From positions 1 through 41,655 of the forward strand of contig JANBTH010000064.1 in the NCBI GenBank assembly GCA_027578815.1: a stretch of 41,655 nt of DNA, written 5' to 3'. Positions within the stretch are counted from its first letter, which is position 1. The number at the start of each line of letters is the position of its first letter. The translations under genes and the position numbers were made by a program. Below are positions 1 through 9,740 of the stretch, piece after piece. The DNA comes from Coemansia sp. RSA 1804 (taxonomy: Eukaryota > Kickxellomycota > Kickxellomycetes > Kickxellales > Kickxellaceae). The notes under the pieces are model-generated. The model was not told the DNA's origin and ran no database searches. It worked only from the letters and a program-made list of their open reading frames with translations.

Positions 1-1788
1 GATCTGGAGTGCTTCCCAGCCTTCGACTATGCGCGCGCGCCCCACACGCTGGAGATCCACGACACGCACTCGGTCAGCGTGGATCATCCGGACGCGGCTG
101 GACATCTGGCGACGGAGGCGGCCAACAGCATCTTCCAGTCGGTGTTCTCGCACTGGGACCTGTCGGAAGCGCAGTCCGAGTCGTTTGTCGGGCCGCAGTG
201 CGCGGTTTTCACGCCTGAGAAGGCGGATCGCAGCCAGGGCCCGGCACACACAAGCAACGCGGCCGACCACGCAGCCCAGACGGCCGTTGATGCCATGGAT
301 CTGCGGTACGTGGTTGGGTGTGCGGGCGGCGGGTCGTGTCCGTTCATTCGGTTCTCAGCAACAGACCACCACGAGCATGGGCTTGGGCGTGGCGTGACGG
401 CGCGCTTCACGCTGCAGGAGGGCCAGCGCGTGTTCTTCATCCTGCGCTCCACGCCAGAGAGCGCCATTGCGCAGCTGAGCTCACGCGCCGAGGTCGACGA
501 CTACCGCGCAAAGTTTGACCCGCCGCTCAGCATGCGGATGGTCGAGAATCTGCTGGAGGACACGCTGCTGTACTGGCTCACGTGGATCCGCGGGTGCTCG
601 TACCAGGGCCGCTGGCTGGAGAACGTCGAGCGAAGCGCGCTGATCCTCAAGATGCTGACGTACGAGCCGACAGGCGCGGTGGTTGCAGCGGTGACGTTCT
701 CGCTGCCCGAGGCAATCGGCTCCTTTGGGCGCAACTGGGACTACCGCTACACATGGGTGCGCGACTCGGCCTTCACCATGTACGCCTTCATGCGGCTCGG
801 CCTGAACCGCGAGGCACGCGACTACATGGCGTTTGTGCGCACGGTTTGCAGCGAGAAGAACGCCGACGGCGGGCTGCAGATCATGTACACGCTGCGCGGC
901 GGCCGCGAGATGGACGAGCTGGTGCTGCCGCATCTGGAAGGGTACCGCGCCTGTGCGCCTGTGCGCATCGGCAACGGCGCTGCCGATCACGTGCAGCTGG
1001 ACATCTACGGCGAGCTGCTGGACGCGGTGTATCTGTACAACAAGTTCAGCAACCCGCTGTCGTACGACGAGTGGGTTGACATCCGCGCGCTGGTCGACTA
1101 CGTGTGCGACAACTACCACCGGCCCGACATGGGCATCTGGGAGGTGCGCGGCATGCGCCAGAACTTCACCTACTCCAAGGTGCAGTGCTGGGTTGCCATC
1201 GACCGCGGTCTGCGGCTGGCCGACAAGCGCGACTTCCCCTGCCCCTCCGCAGCCAAATGGCGTGCCACGCGCGACACCATCTACGAGGACGTCATGCGCC
1301 ACGCCTGGAACCCCGACCAGCGCTTCTTTGCGCTGAGCTACGAGTCGCCCGACATGCTTGACGCCGCCGTGCTGGCCATGCCGCTGGTCTTCTTCTGCGA
1401 CGGCACCGACCCGCGCTTCATCAGCACCATGCGTCGCATCATGATGCCCCCGCACAAGGGCGGCCTCACCACCAACAACCTGGTCTTCCGCTACAACGCC
1501 GTCGAGACCGACGATGGCCTCGAAGGCGAGGAGGGCACCTTCTCTCTGTGCACCTTTTGGCTGGCCGAGGCTCTGTCGCGTGCAAGCAAGACCGACATCA
1601 CGCTACTCTACAAGGCCCAGGTTGTCTTCGACGAGATGATCACCTACGGAAACCACCTGGGTATCTTCTCTGAGGAGATTGACAAGTCTGGCAACCATCT
1701 CGGTAACTTTCCCCAGGCCTTCACTCACATTGCGCTCATCTCCGCCGCTTACAACGTTAACCGTGCCTTGAAGTCCTCGCATCCATAG
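1..1788 (+). CDS. GH15 family glycosidase (trehalase/glucoamylase-like), 5' end outside window
   Basis: The reading frame is open from base 1 to the TAG at 1786-1788 (595 residues visible), so the start codon lies left of the window. The first visible residues (FPAFDYARAPHTLEIHD) resemble the end of the beta-rich N-terminal domain of bacterial-type GH15 trehalases. The catalytic (alpha/alpha)6 barrel follows, with family blocks SYQGRW, LTYEPTGAVVAAVTFSLPE and GRNWDYRYTWVRDSAF. By family alignment the likely general acid is the Glu of MGIWEVRG (visible residue 381) and the base lies in GLEGEEGTF (510-511), an inverting hydrolase. No signal peptide can be judged because the N-terminus is missing. 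Substrate (trehalose, or an alpha-1,4/1,6 glucan) cannot be decided from sequence. Third positions are very GC-rich, which creates a long spurious antisense frame. Family assignment is firm; substrate is not. Confidence 0.9.
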   Translation, partial: DLECFPAFDYARAPHTLEIHDTHSVSVDHPDAAGHLATEAANSIFQSVFSHWDLSEAQSESFVGPQCAVFTPEKADRSQGPAHTSNAADHAAQTAVDAMDLRYVVGCAGGGSCPFIRFSATDHHEHGLGRGVTARFTLQEGQRVFFILRSTPESAIAQLSSRAEVDDYRAKFDPPLSMRMVENLLEDTLLYWLTWIRGCSYQGRWLENVERSALILKMLTYEPTGAVVAAVTFSLPEAIGSFGRNWDYRYTWVRDSAFTMYAFMRLGLNREARDYMAFVRTVCSEKNADGGLQIMYTLRGGREMDELVLPHLEGYRACAPVRIGNGAADHVQLDIYGELLDAVYLYNKFSNPLSYDEWVDIRALVDYVCDNYHRPDMGIWEVRGMRQNFTYSKVQCWVAIDRGLRLADKRDFPCPSAAKWRATRDTIYEDVMRHAWNPDQRFFALSYESPDMLDAAVLAMPLVFFCDGTDPRFISTMRRIMMPPHKGGLTTNNLVFRYNAVETDDGLEGEEGTFSLCTFWLAEALSRASKTDITLLYKAQVVFDEMITYGNHLGIFSEEIDKSGNHLGNFPQAFTHIALISAAYNVNRALKSSHP

Positions 1789-2113
1789 CACTTCTGTTTT
1801 TTCTCCTTTTTTCTTTCTCTAAACGCGCTTTGCAAAACAGTATGCTTGCAGTAATTAACACAGAAGTGGGTTCACATTAGGTGTAGAAAGTTTGCATAAT
1901 GCTCATATTTGCAATAATTGGAAGCAGCAAACAAAAAAGTATATTTCTCATTTTTAAGTTTTCACGCTCTTTAGTTTTTTCATTTATTTATTATAGACCT
2001 CGCAGTTCAAAAAGCCTATTATCCTATTCCTTTGGTTTCTTTACTTCAACAACCTGCCTGTTCATCCTGTAGCTATGGCAAATATAACTGCTGTTTACAT
2101 GGTTATATTCACT
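1789..2113. other. Intergenic, 3' flank of the GH15 gene
   Basis: AT-rich spacer with T-runs just after the GH15 stop, compatible with a 3' UTR. Composition drops sharply from the GC-rich gene to AT-rich spacer. No other feature seen. Confidence 0.6.
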
Positions 2114-2308
2114 TTACTTTTTACCACCCGTCCCTTTTCCACTTGCCCCTTGGCCACCCTGCTGCTTTTTTGATTTTTCTAAAGCATTTAGTATTTTGTC
2201 ATTATCTTTTGACAATGCATCCAACTGGGGCACGAAAGCTTGTAATCTCGTTAGTATCTTAATTTTATCTGCTTTACCAGGTATAGGTCCATTTCTCCGG
2301 CTTGTCAT
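2114..2308 (-). CDS. Possible small lysine-rich protein (64 aa)
   Basis: ATG at 2308, TAA ending at 2114. The product has a basic N-terminus (MTSRRNGPIPGKADKIK), a likely helical middle (ILTRLQAFVPQLDALSKDND) and a Gln/Gly/Lys tail rich in GG and KK. A TATA-like tataaaa lies roughly 120 bp upstream on the same strand. The pattern LxRLQAFVPQL recalls the LLxxVQxFLPQM segment of NOPCHAP1 (C12orf45)-type box C/D snoRNP assembly factors, but the match is short and from memory, so no function is assigned. Composition is biased like a real charged small protein rather than like the random frames around it. It could also be the last exon of a longer gene or a chance frame. It ends convergently with the GH15 gene. 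Confidence 0.45.
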   Translation of the reverse strand: MTSRRNGPIPGKADKIKILTRLQAFVPQLDALSKDNDKILNALEKSKKQQGGQGASGKGTGGKK

Positions 2309-3169
2309 AATTGGTAGGTTTAATATCTAGTTTTTATATGTGCACTATAATATCCCAAGTGGTTGTGAGTAGTTAAATGATGTGTTATGTATAGTTTTGC
2401 TTCTCACTTTTCTCCTTTTATATTCACAAAAAAATTTTAATTATGGATATACCCATTCAATATATCTCATGTAATGTCTCTTTTTTAGAGAGGAAATATG
2501 TTTAATGAAGGGAAAGCTAAACTAATTAAGAAGTATACAGAGAAACCGTAATTAGAAAGAAGGAAAAGAGAAGCCACCAATTTTCCTTCATGGGCTCTAT
2601 CATGCATCTCAGGTGATGTTTCCAAGAAAAATAGATTTACTGAAGGAAAATCTAAACCGACTAAGAAATAAACAGGGAAACTGTAATTAGAAAAAAAGAA
2701 AAGAGAAACCACTTATCGCCCTTCATAAGCTCTATCATCCGACTTTTCATTCTGTCACCCAAAAGGTGTGAAATAGCTGTTTTCAGAGACAATAATAAGA
2801 TTTATTAAATATTTTGGCTTAAATAAAAGATAAAGTCCTATTTCATTAATGAGGCTACATCTTGTCTTGAATATCAGTACGGTAGAATATATTAATTTAA
2901 TATTATGTAATCTAATATATTGTCCACCATAATAATATTTTCCTGTCCCAATTTTGTGCACACAAAAGTCTATTTTATATTTTATTATTTTATTTGGCTC
3001 ACAGCTGGACTAAATTAAACCACAGTGGCATAACCAGCTTGCATTATTTGAATGTCCAGTTATAGTCATTCAGTATTAAAAATATCATTGTCAGCGGTTA
3101 AAACAGCTATATTGCGTACTGCAATAAACAAGCAAAACAATAGCTTAATTCCGGCCCTTCTCGGTCTGC
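2309..3169. other. AT-rich intergenic region
   Basis: Holds the upstream region of the small ORF, the two-copy 135-bp duplication and, from about 2750 on, strongly AT-rich sequence leading to the FRS1 3' end. Nothing resembling a coding exon was seen outside the duplication. Confidence 0.6.
2464..2741. repeat. Two-copy tandem duplication, unit ~135-142 bp
   Basis: Copy 1 (about 2464-2605) and copy 2 (about 2606-2741) align without gaps at an offset of exactly 135 over most of their length: TGAAGG at 2506/2641, GCTCTATCAT at 2594/2729, GTAATTAGAAA in both. A ~7-base indel lies near the left edge, where ATCTCA starts at 2464/2606. The copies have diverged by scattered substitutions, so the duplication is not recent. 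The minus-strand 75-residue frame over it repeats internally only because the DNA does. Confidence 0.8.
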
Positions 3170-5045
3170 TTAGACAAAAGCCTCAATGTTAATCTCAAAC
3201 ACAGACACAGGGTACTCCAGCTTGTAGTTGATCAGCACCTCCGGGTGGATGACGCCGATCGAACCAATCTCTCTCTCAGCGCCACTCCAGTCCCTGTACA
3301 TAACACTAGCACTGCGTCCGCCCAGATACGTCGGGTTCTCGCTCTCGCGCAGATAGTATCCCCTGCCGTTCTTGGTGTGTGCCACATCCAAGGCAGCCAT
3401 AACCGCATCCAGCAGACCCTGCGTCACCTCGAACTGCGCGCTTGATCCCGAAAAGAGTCCACACGCATGCCGCTCGTTCCTGGTGCCACGCTCCCTGTCA
3501 CCCGCCTTGAAAACCACATCCGATACTTCAAACAGCCTGTACGGAATCGGGTGCTTCTTGTTCTCGTGGATTGTCTTGAGCAGCCCAGGCAACAATGATG
3601 TGCGGCACACTCGTTGCTCCTCTGACTTGCGTTTCTCCAGAACAATCGCCTCATCCCCGGTATCCACACGTCGGAGAAGCTTAAAGTTCTCCCTGTACGT
3701 GCAAAGACTCAGCGTCAACGCCTCAATCCATCCACAAGACGCCATCTTCTGCCGCACAATGTCCGAAAGCGTGTTCAGTTCCAGCGGCTTCCCGACTGTG
3801 GCTGCGTTGTTTTGAACGCGGGGAATATTGTTATACCCAAATGCAATCGCAAGATCCTCGGCAATATCGCATTCCTGGAGAATGTCAGGGCGTGTTAGTG
3901 GGAGCTTGACGCTTATCTCGTTGCCTGACTGAATCGTGGCCTCCAGCGACATCCGCTTCAGGAGCTCCACAATCTCGCCGTCCGTCTGCTTGATCCCAAC
4001 GATGCCGTTCAGGTAAGTCGATGATGTCTTCACGACACGGGGCTCATAGTCAGGGTACACCATGGTCCTGCCGTCCGGATAAACAACCTCCATAGGCTCA
4101 ACCACAAAAGGATCCTGGCAGTAGCAACTGAACATTGACACCATAATGTTAAGCACCATGTTGACCTTTGTCATGTCAGTGGCGGTGATCTCGATGAGCA
4201 CATCTCTTGTGTCCAGCGTTATTTTGCTGTGGTTGCTATTGATCAGCGGAGGCAACGACATGACAGTGCGATTTGCATCGTATACCACCGGATACACAGG
4301 TGAGTAGCGGATGATATCCAAGAACTTTTTGATATGCATATCGGACTCGTAGAACGAGATCACGCGATGCCCGTCCATTTCTTCGGTCTGGTCAAGAGGA
4401 ACAAACCTGATGTCCTCAGGTTTTTGTGCCTCATAGGTAAAAGGGCCCTGGATCGTCCCGAGATCGTGGGTGCCAATCGAGACCAGCTTACGCTTGCGAC
4501 ACAGATTTTCGTGCAGTGTATCCTGCAATCCAATGAACGACTCGTACCGCTTCTCAGTAAACTTAACGCCCCGGAGAATAGCCCCGACCACGTACGGACG
4601 GATCTGCGCGCACTCTTTTGCCACTGTGATCCGCTGAGGCTTCGTTACAGGGGCGACCCTGTAGTTTGGGGTCTCCTCCATCCCCAAGTATATTCCAAGC
4701 GCGCGCGACAGTCCCTCGTAGCATATCAGGTCATAGCGGTTTGCAGGAATGTCGATCTTGAGCTGCGCCCGCTCCCCGGGTGCAAGCTCGCCTTTCTGCG
4801 AAGTCTATTTTATAAGAAAGAGCGAGTAAGGTACGATTTTAACTTGTATTTTTAGATGATTTACCAAGCACAGATTTGGGTACTCTAACAGAAAAATGGC
4901 AGAACCTAAACAGAAATTGTCTTAAACTTACATCCTCTTCAAGCTCGATTCCGAACCTAAAGCACAGCTCCCCAAACTGCTCGGTATCGTACTTGTTGCC
5001 CAGATAATTGAAAAGTTCTTCCTTGTCAACAGTGAGTGTCGGCAT
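3170..5045 (-). CDS. FRS1: Cytosolic phenylalanyl-tRNA synthetase beta subunit
   Basis: Model: complement(join(3170..4804,4932..5045)), 582 aa, close to the ~590 aa of eukaryotic PheRS beta. Exon 1 encodes MPTLTVDKEELFNYLG through FGIELEED, matching the eukaryotic N-terminus. A 127-bp intron with donor GTAAGT (4931-4926) and acceptor TAG (4807-4805) follows, in frame. Exon 2 continues with the family block KIDIPANRYDLICYEGL, then the B3/B4 editing-type region (about residues 120-290), the B5 domain (TRPDILQECDIAEDLAIAFG, about 335-370) and the catalytic-core-like C-terminus. The protein is the beta chain of the cytosolic alpha2beta2 enzyme charging tRNA-Phe; beta carries tRNA binding and editing. 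The gene is divergent from the NAT9-like gene across 437 bp. Confidence 0.96.
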
Positions 5046-5482
5046 TGTTCCTGAGCTATAACGTTTTCCTTCTTGTCGATAAAAAAGTAGATGAAAGCAA
5101 CTAAAGAGTCTATCAATGATTAGCACACAGAAAAGAGAAAGCACAAATCCAATTCACTACCAACAGAGAAAAAAAGGTGCAAACAGTTTTAATAATGGCT
5201 GTAAGGCTGTGTTCCTTTGATGCAAAATTGTTTTTTTTTGACATTTGATCTGATGTGAATCATCACCGCATCACGTGCATTTGTGCTGATACTTTAGATA
5301 TCCCATTCTCCAGTGTGCGAAATTACACTGGCAAAAGCGAATGTTGGTAGGTTTTGATCTTTAACTCCAACATTTGCATTCATGTTAAGCTGAAAGACAA
5401 CAAGGTTCTTATCTTTTACTGTCGCTTTTCTGCATATCAAGTGGTTTTGTTGTTTGTATAATTTAGAGATATTAACACTGAG
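5046..5482. promoter_or_regulatory. Divergent promoter region of FRS1 and the NAT9-like gene
   Basis: The 437 bp between the two divergent start codons must hold both promoters. A CACGTG E-box lies at 5272-5277. A T-run (about 5230-5239) lies in the middle. No clear TATA box was seen for either gene. Confidence 0.55.
5272..5277. promoter_or_regulatory. CACGTG palindrome (E-box)
   Basis: Perfect CACGTG in the FRS1/NAT9 divergent region. A second CACGTG lies at 5543-5548 inside NAT9 intron 1. Such sites are read by bHLH factors in fungi; function here is inferred only from motif and position. Confidence 0.35.
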
Positions 5483-6406
5483 ATGCATGCAAACGAACAT
5501 GTTGCAATTGTAAGTACCCTCGACAACTGATTTTTGTTAATGCACGTGCGTATAACAACATGTCTATATCTATAAACAAATTGAAAAACAAACAATAGTT
5601 AGAGACAGTCAATACAGAAACATATGCCAATTTCTTCTCTCTTTTTTATAAATTTTTAAACAAAACTAATGGGGTTCTAATATCGTAGGTCGGGAAACAG
5701 GTCATTCTGGTCCCTTACGAGAAAGAACATGTGCAAAAGTACCACGAATGGATGAAATCTCCGTTTTTACAGGAAATGACCGGATCCGAACCACTCACCA
5801 TTGATGAGGAGTATGATATGCAACAGTCGTGGCGAAATGATGAGGATAGTAAGTGGATAATGATCAATAGCAGACTAACACTTTTGCTTTGAAAAATACA
5901 TTTTGTTAAATGGATAATTTCTTCATTACCTTGATATATTCTGCTAGCAACATTACTAATGAATGCTTTCTTATTCAGTAGAGTGCACATTTATTGTCCT
6001 TGCCAAGATCAGTAGCGAACAGCCAAATAGCCTAAACAACATCGAAACAATGATTGGCGATGTCAACTTTTATCTGAACAGCCACGATAACCCCCACGAA
6101 GCTGAGCTAGAGGTGATGATTGCCGAACAAGCTCATTCCGGCCGTGGGGTGGCAACAGAGGTCCTGAAGTTAATTATGCATTACGCGGTGAACGATATCG
6201 GCGTTACCGACTTTGTTGTTCGCATAAAAGAAACGAACAATGCCAGCATCCATATATTTGAAGCAAAGTTTGGATTTATTGAGACGGAACGGTCGAAAGT
6301 CTTCAAGGAAGTTACGTTGCGTCGCCAGGTAACTGAGGATTTCAAAGCTGAGCTTGACGTATGGACCGAGTCAAATTCTAAAAGGGTTATATTTGAACCA
6401 TTCTAG
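5483..6406 (+). CDS. NAT9: NAT9-type GNAT N-acetyltransferase
   Basis: Model: join(5483..5509,5689..5848,5979..6406), 204 aa, against 207 in human NAT9. Exon 1 has only nine codons (MHANEHVAI) and ends at donor GTAAGT. Exon 2 starts VGKQVILVPYEKEHV and includes YHEWMKSPFLQEMTGSEPLT, the family N-terminal block. Exon 3 opens IECTFIVL and contains the GNAT core: GDVNFYLN, the acidic beta strand ELEVMIAE, the acetyl-CoA loop QAHSGRGVATEVLK (R/Q-x-x-G-x-G/A) and the C-terminal block FKEVTLR. The second intron has a clear TACTAAT branch point about 25 bases before its AG. Phases are 0 and 1 and join cleanly. NAT9 is a poorly characterised acetyltransferase linked to microtubule stability in animals. 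The gene converges on the DUF4211 gene, 92 bp between stops. Confidence 0.93.
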
Positions 6407-6498
6407 ACAGCAAACATGGAATGTCTAATGATTAGACCCAGGTACTTTATTTACACCATTACTTTTCATGGTCACCATTGTCAACAAAGAAAGCACTG

Positions 6499-8958
6499 CT
6501 ATGATGCAAAACCTGACTTTGAACGAGACAAAAGATCCTTGAATTCTGCAAATAGTCTGTCAATAGTCCCCTCGCTGTCGAGCCTGTCAACCAGATCTTC
6601 TGGTTCACTGTGCATCCAGTCGCCTTCTACACTGTGATCATCGCCTTGTCTTTGGAGAGAGATTGTGCTCAGCGAAATCTCCACAAGGAGTGCTAAATGG
6701 TAGAAATAGTGGTGCAGCTCATGCCCAATTTCTGCTCTTTGCTTGCAGGTTTTCCCGACATTATACTCCACAACACTGCGTTTCTTATCGTGAAGAAATC
6801 CTGTTTCGATGTCAGAGTCGTCTTCGTCGGACACAACCATCGGGCTGTCCATATTGCTCTCTTCGTCATTTAACAAGTCACTGGTCTTGACTGCAACCGA
6901 TTCTCCCGGACGCGGCGGAATCAGCATATCGCGGTCGTAGGATTCGCCCAAAAGTCCTAGGCAGAATGTGGCTGTGCGGTTCTTGTGGAAATGGCAGGCA
7001 TCGCACCCCTCAATACCCGCTATGCGCAGAAAATGGATCTCTGGATAGCTATGAAGATCGCGTCGGAAATCTTCAACCCAAGCAGAACTTTCTACAAGAC
7101 TCTGCTCGACTGAATCGATGACGCGAGCAACTGTCACATAGGCAAAAAAGAAGTATCTAGCGTTCTTCGCACTCAGTTCTGGCTTATGGCGGCCATTGCA
7201 TAGCCAGTATACCAAGTACTGCACGTAGGTCTTAAACGATGTTGGAAGATCAAACTGGCTAAACTCTTCAGGAATCTGTGCCATTACTGTATCTTCCATG
7301 AGTTGCTCCAAACCTAAATCAGGCAATAGGTTGTCGTCACTTGTGCCATGGCGCTTGGGATTCCGACTCTCGCTGCTCAAAATGTGTTGCTCATTTCCAT
7401 TGACAATCTCAAGCCCGCTGTCGCTGCCATCAGTCGCATCTTCATCGTCAACTATAAAATCTGCTAGGTCATCGTCTAGATCATCGCTGTACCCTTTGAC
7501 TGCCTTTGCTGGATACTGCGGGGATCTATGATTGCCCAGACCCAACGCTTCTGACTTGTTTCCTAAATCCTTCTTTGCCTCCATTTTCCTATGCATCTGC
7601 ATTCGTCGCTTGGGCTCAAATGCGGATAGAAACGTTTTTAACTTGTCGTTGCTAGCTGCTTGTTCTTTTGCTGGGTAAGGCTCTTCAATTTCGGATATGA
7701 AGTCGTTGTCACTCTCTCCGCTCGAGTCGTGTATAACAAGAACATTCTTGCGCGGCATTCGCTCAGTTTCGGAGTCTGTTTGCAGAATATCAGCATTAAA
7801 CTGACCAGCCTGAAAATTGTATTCATCAATGTGTGTATCGCCGTTCACCACACCTTCTTTTGTGTCATCAACAGCACATTCTAGGTCAAAGTCGCTGTTC
7901 TCTGTTTCTGAATCGCCAACAGAATGTTGCGCATTTAAGCGTGCTTGCTCATAGCGGCTTAAAGAGCTGCTCTTGGGCTTAATCGACGAACGCAGTCTAT
8001 GATCAAGAATTCTACGTTTATCTAGTACGTCTGGTTCTTCTGCAGCTTCAGAATCACTTTCATGCGACAGACATGGACGTTTATTACGTCCATGTCTTAC
8101 TTTCACAAAACTGGAATCTGAGCCGGAATCTGAACCTGAAAGGACATTACTCGAAGACAATTCAAGTGGGCTCTCTTGCTTGCTTTTGCCTTTGCTATCT
8201 CGTTTAATGCCCTGAGTATTCTCCATTCTGCCAATAGATTGACCCTTTCTCTTGTTTGAAAGAATCTGCTGATAGTTTCTGGCGCTTTCCTCATCTATAA
8301 ACTCTCCACATACTGTACTAGAAGCATTCTCATCATCAAAAGCGCAAGCTTTGGCCGACTTTTTAGCCGAATTATGGACAGTGTCACCTTGACTCTGGAT
8401 ATCACGGTGTTCTTCTGTGCGTTCCTTGTTGTTGCTGCTGCTGTTATCAGTGTCCAAAAACATTGCAAATATGTCGCTCTGCTGCTGTTCACTTGACATA
8501 TCCACAGGCTTCCTGTCACCATTGTTTGGCATGTCATCCGGCAAGTACTTATTAGACACTTTAGCACTGACAGATTCTGGGACATCAAGGCTATTTCCGT
8601 ACTCAGCTGTACATTCACCACCAGTTCCGGAAATCAAAGAAGCTGTATCGTCGCTCTTCTGTCCGTTATCGACAGAAGTAGCCTGCTTCCGTATTTTTGC
8701 TCCATTGGGTGTTTCTGACGGATGATCGCATATAGCCGTTGGATATGCGCGCTTGGCTCTATTCTTCCTAGACCCTCGTAGTGCCTGAGAAAGCGTTACT
8801 CCAATCTCATCGTCTGGTGGAGCCCATTCGTCTCTTGACCCAGCGTCCTCGGGCGTATATTTAGAACCGCTTGCCGCTGTAGCTGTGTATTTCGGTTTTA
8901 CATTTGCCTTCTTTCGAATAGGTGCGCTATTATTCTTTAGAGTGTTCTTGGGCGGCAT
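6499..8958 (-). CDS. DUF4211 (CCDC82-like) nuclear-type protein
   Basis: Intronless, 819 aa, ATG at 8958 (MPPKNTLKNNSAPIRKKANV); the frame extends five codons further only through a TTG. The N-terminal ~490 residues are low-complexity: basic patches that could be nuclear signals, then Ser/Asp/Glu-rich stretches such as LSGSDSGSDSSF. The DUF4211 signature begins near residue 495 (DDDLADFIVDDED), followed by a predicted helical domain containing PTSFKTYVQYLVYWLC and a Cys/His cluster GCDACHFHKNRTATF near residue 655. Fungal and animal members (CCDC82) are thought nuclear, with no settled biochemical role. The C-terminus is acidic again. Family call rests on the DFIVDD motif plus the C-terminal layout; function is unknown. 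Confidence 0.82.
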   Translation of the reverse strand: MPPKNTLKNNSAPIRKKANVKPKYTATAASGSKYTPEDAGSRDEWAPPDDEIGVTLSQALRGSRKNRAKRAYPTAICDHPSETPNGAKIRKQATSVDNGQKSDDTASLISGTGGECTAEYGNSLDVPESVSAKVSNKYLPDDMPNNGDRKPVDMSSEQQQSDIFAMFLDTDNSSSNNKERTEEHRDIQSQGDTVHNSAKKSAKACAFDDENASSTVCGEFIDEESARNYQQILSNKRKGQSIGRMENTQGIKRDSKGKSKQESPLELSSSNVLSGSDSGSDSSFVKVRHGRNKRPCLSHESDSEAAEEPDVLDKRRILDHRLRSSIKPKSSSLSRYEQARLNAQHSVGDSETENSDFDLECAVDDTKEGVVNGDTHIDEYNFQAGQFNADILQTDSETERMPRKNVLVIHDSSGESDNDFISEIEEPYPAKEQAASNDKLKTFLSAFEPKRRMQMHRKMEAKKDLGNKSEALGLGNHRSPQYPAKAVKGYSDDLDDDLADFIVDDEDATDGSDSGLEIVNGNEQHILSSESRNPKRHGTSDDNLLPDLGLEQLMEDTVMAQIPEEFSQFDLPTSFKTYVQYLVYWLCNGRHKPELSAKNARYFFFAYVTVARVIDSVEQSLVESSAWVEDFRRDLHSYPEIHFLRIAGIEGCDACHFHKNRTATFCLGLLGESYDRDMLIPPRPGESVAVKTSDLLNDEESNMDSPMVVSDEDDSDIETGFLHDKKRSVVEYNVGKTCKQRAEIGHELHHYFYHLALLVEISLSTISLQRQGDDHSVEGDWMHSEPEDLVDRLDSEGTIDRLFAEFKDLLSRSKSGFAS

Positions 8959-9740
8959 TTGTGCTTCAAACAAGTCAAGCTATATACAGTGTCGATTAGG
9001 AAAGAATAATTAAAGGTGTTCATAGTAAATGCAATGTGTGAATGAGAAAGTGAAAGTGAGAACTGTAGAAAGCTGTTTTACGCGTTTTTCTCTTGCGCAG
9101 CAGTCAACGAAAACTGAAATCACCCTGTCCCATTTTTTAATCTTGACCAGATGAGGATCACATGATTTATCTGGATCCATTTTACACTTTTTGTAGGTCC
9201 TTTATTGTGGAATCTAGCTTAATAGATTACATACTCGTTTATTTTTCAGTCAGGTTCCAAATATTTAAAGCTAACGTAAATACACACATACTATCTACAT
9301 TACATTCAACGCGCCATTCGGTCGTCAAAATATTGTAAACAAACAACTCTGAAGGATTTCCTAGTGATGCGTGGAGTGTGCTCAAATGGGGCTTTTTCTT
9401 CAAAAATGTAATACTAACAATTGCCATCTCTTCACAAATGCACACTATATATCATAAACAACACAAATTGAACTCCATGTTTTAAAATAACACAATAAAC
9501 TGTCACCACCTCCGCCACCAAAAAAATTACGTGGGAGTACAACTTGAGATATAACGATTACCACATATACAAAAGATAAAAAAAACGAATAGAAGTGCTA
9601 GCTATCTTTGAAATTTATATTAATCTGCAGTCAGTCACACAGAATACATAAAAAGCGAATATCATGGTACTTGTCTAGTTTGTTTTACACTTTATCTTTA
9701 TGTCTGATCTGAAAGATAATTTTTTATTTTATACAAAAGT
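8959..9740. other. Divergent spacer, DUF4211 gene / MFS transporter 1
   Basis: AT-rich, 782 bp, holding both promoters. A CTTTATCTTTATGT stretch near 9690, containing GATA-type TTATCT, lies about 50 bp before the MFS start; the same 14-mer occurs at about 22202 before the first NmrA-like gene. No further gene seen. Confidence 0.5.

Noticed and set aside
481..1455. 324-codon frame antisense to the GH15 gene
   Set aside because: His/Val/Ala-rich shadow; no domain, and the sense strand has complete GH15 motifs.
2485..2712. 75-codon minus-strand frame with an internally repeated sequence
   Set aside because: The repetition comes from the DNA duplication; hydrophobic Phe/Ser-rich composition is typical of AT-rich chance frames.
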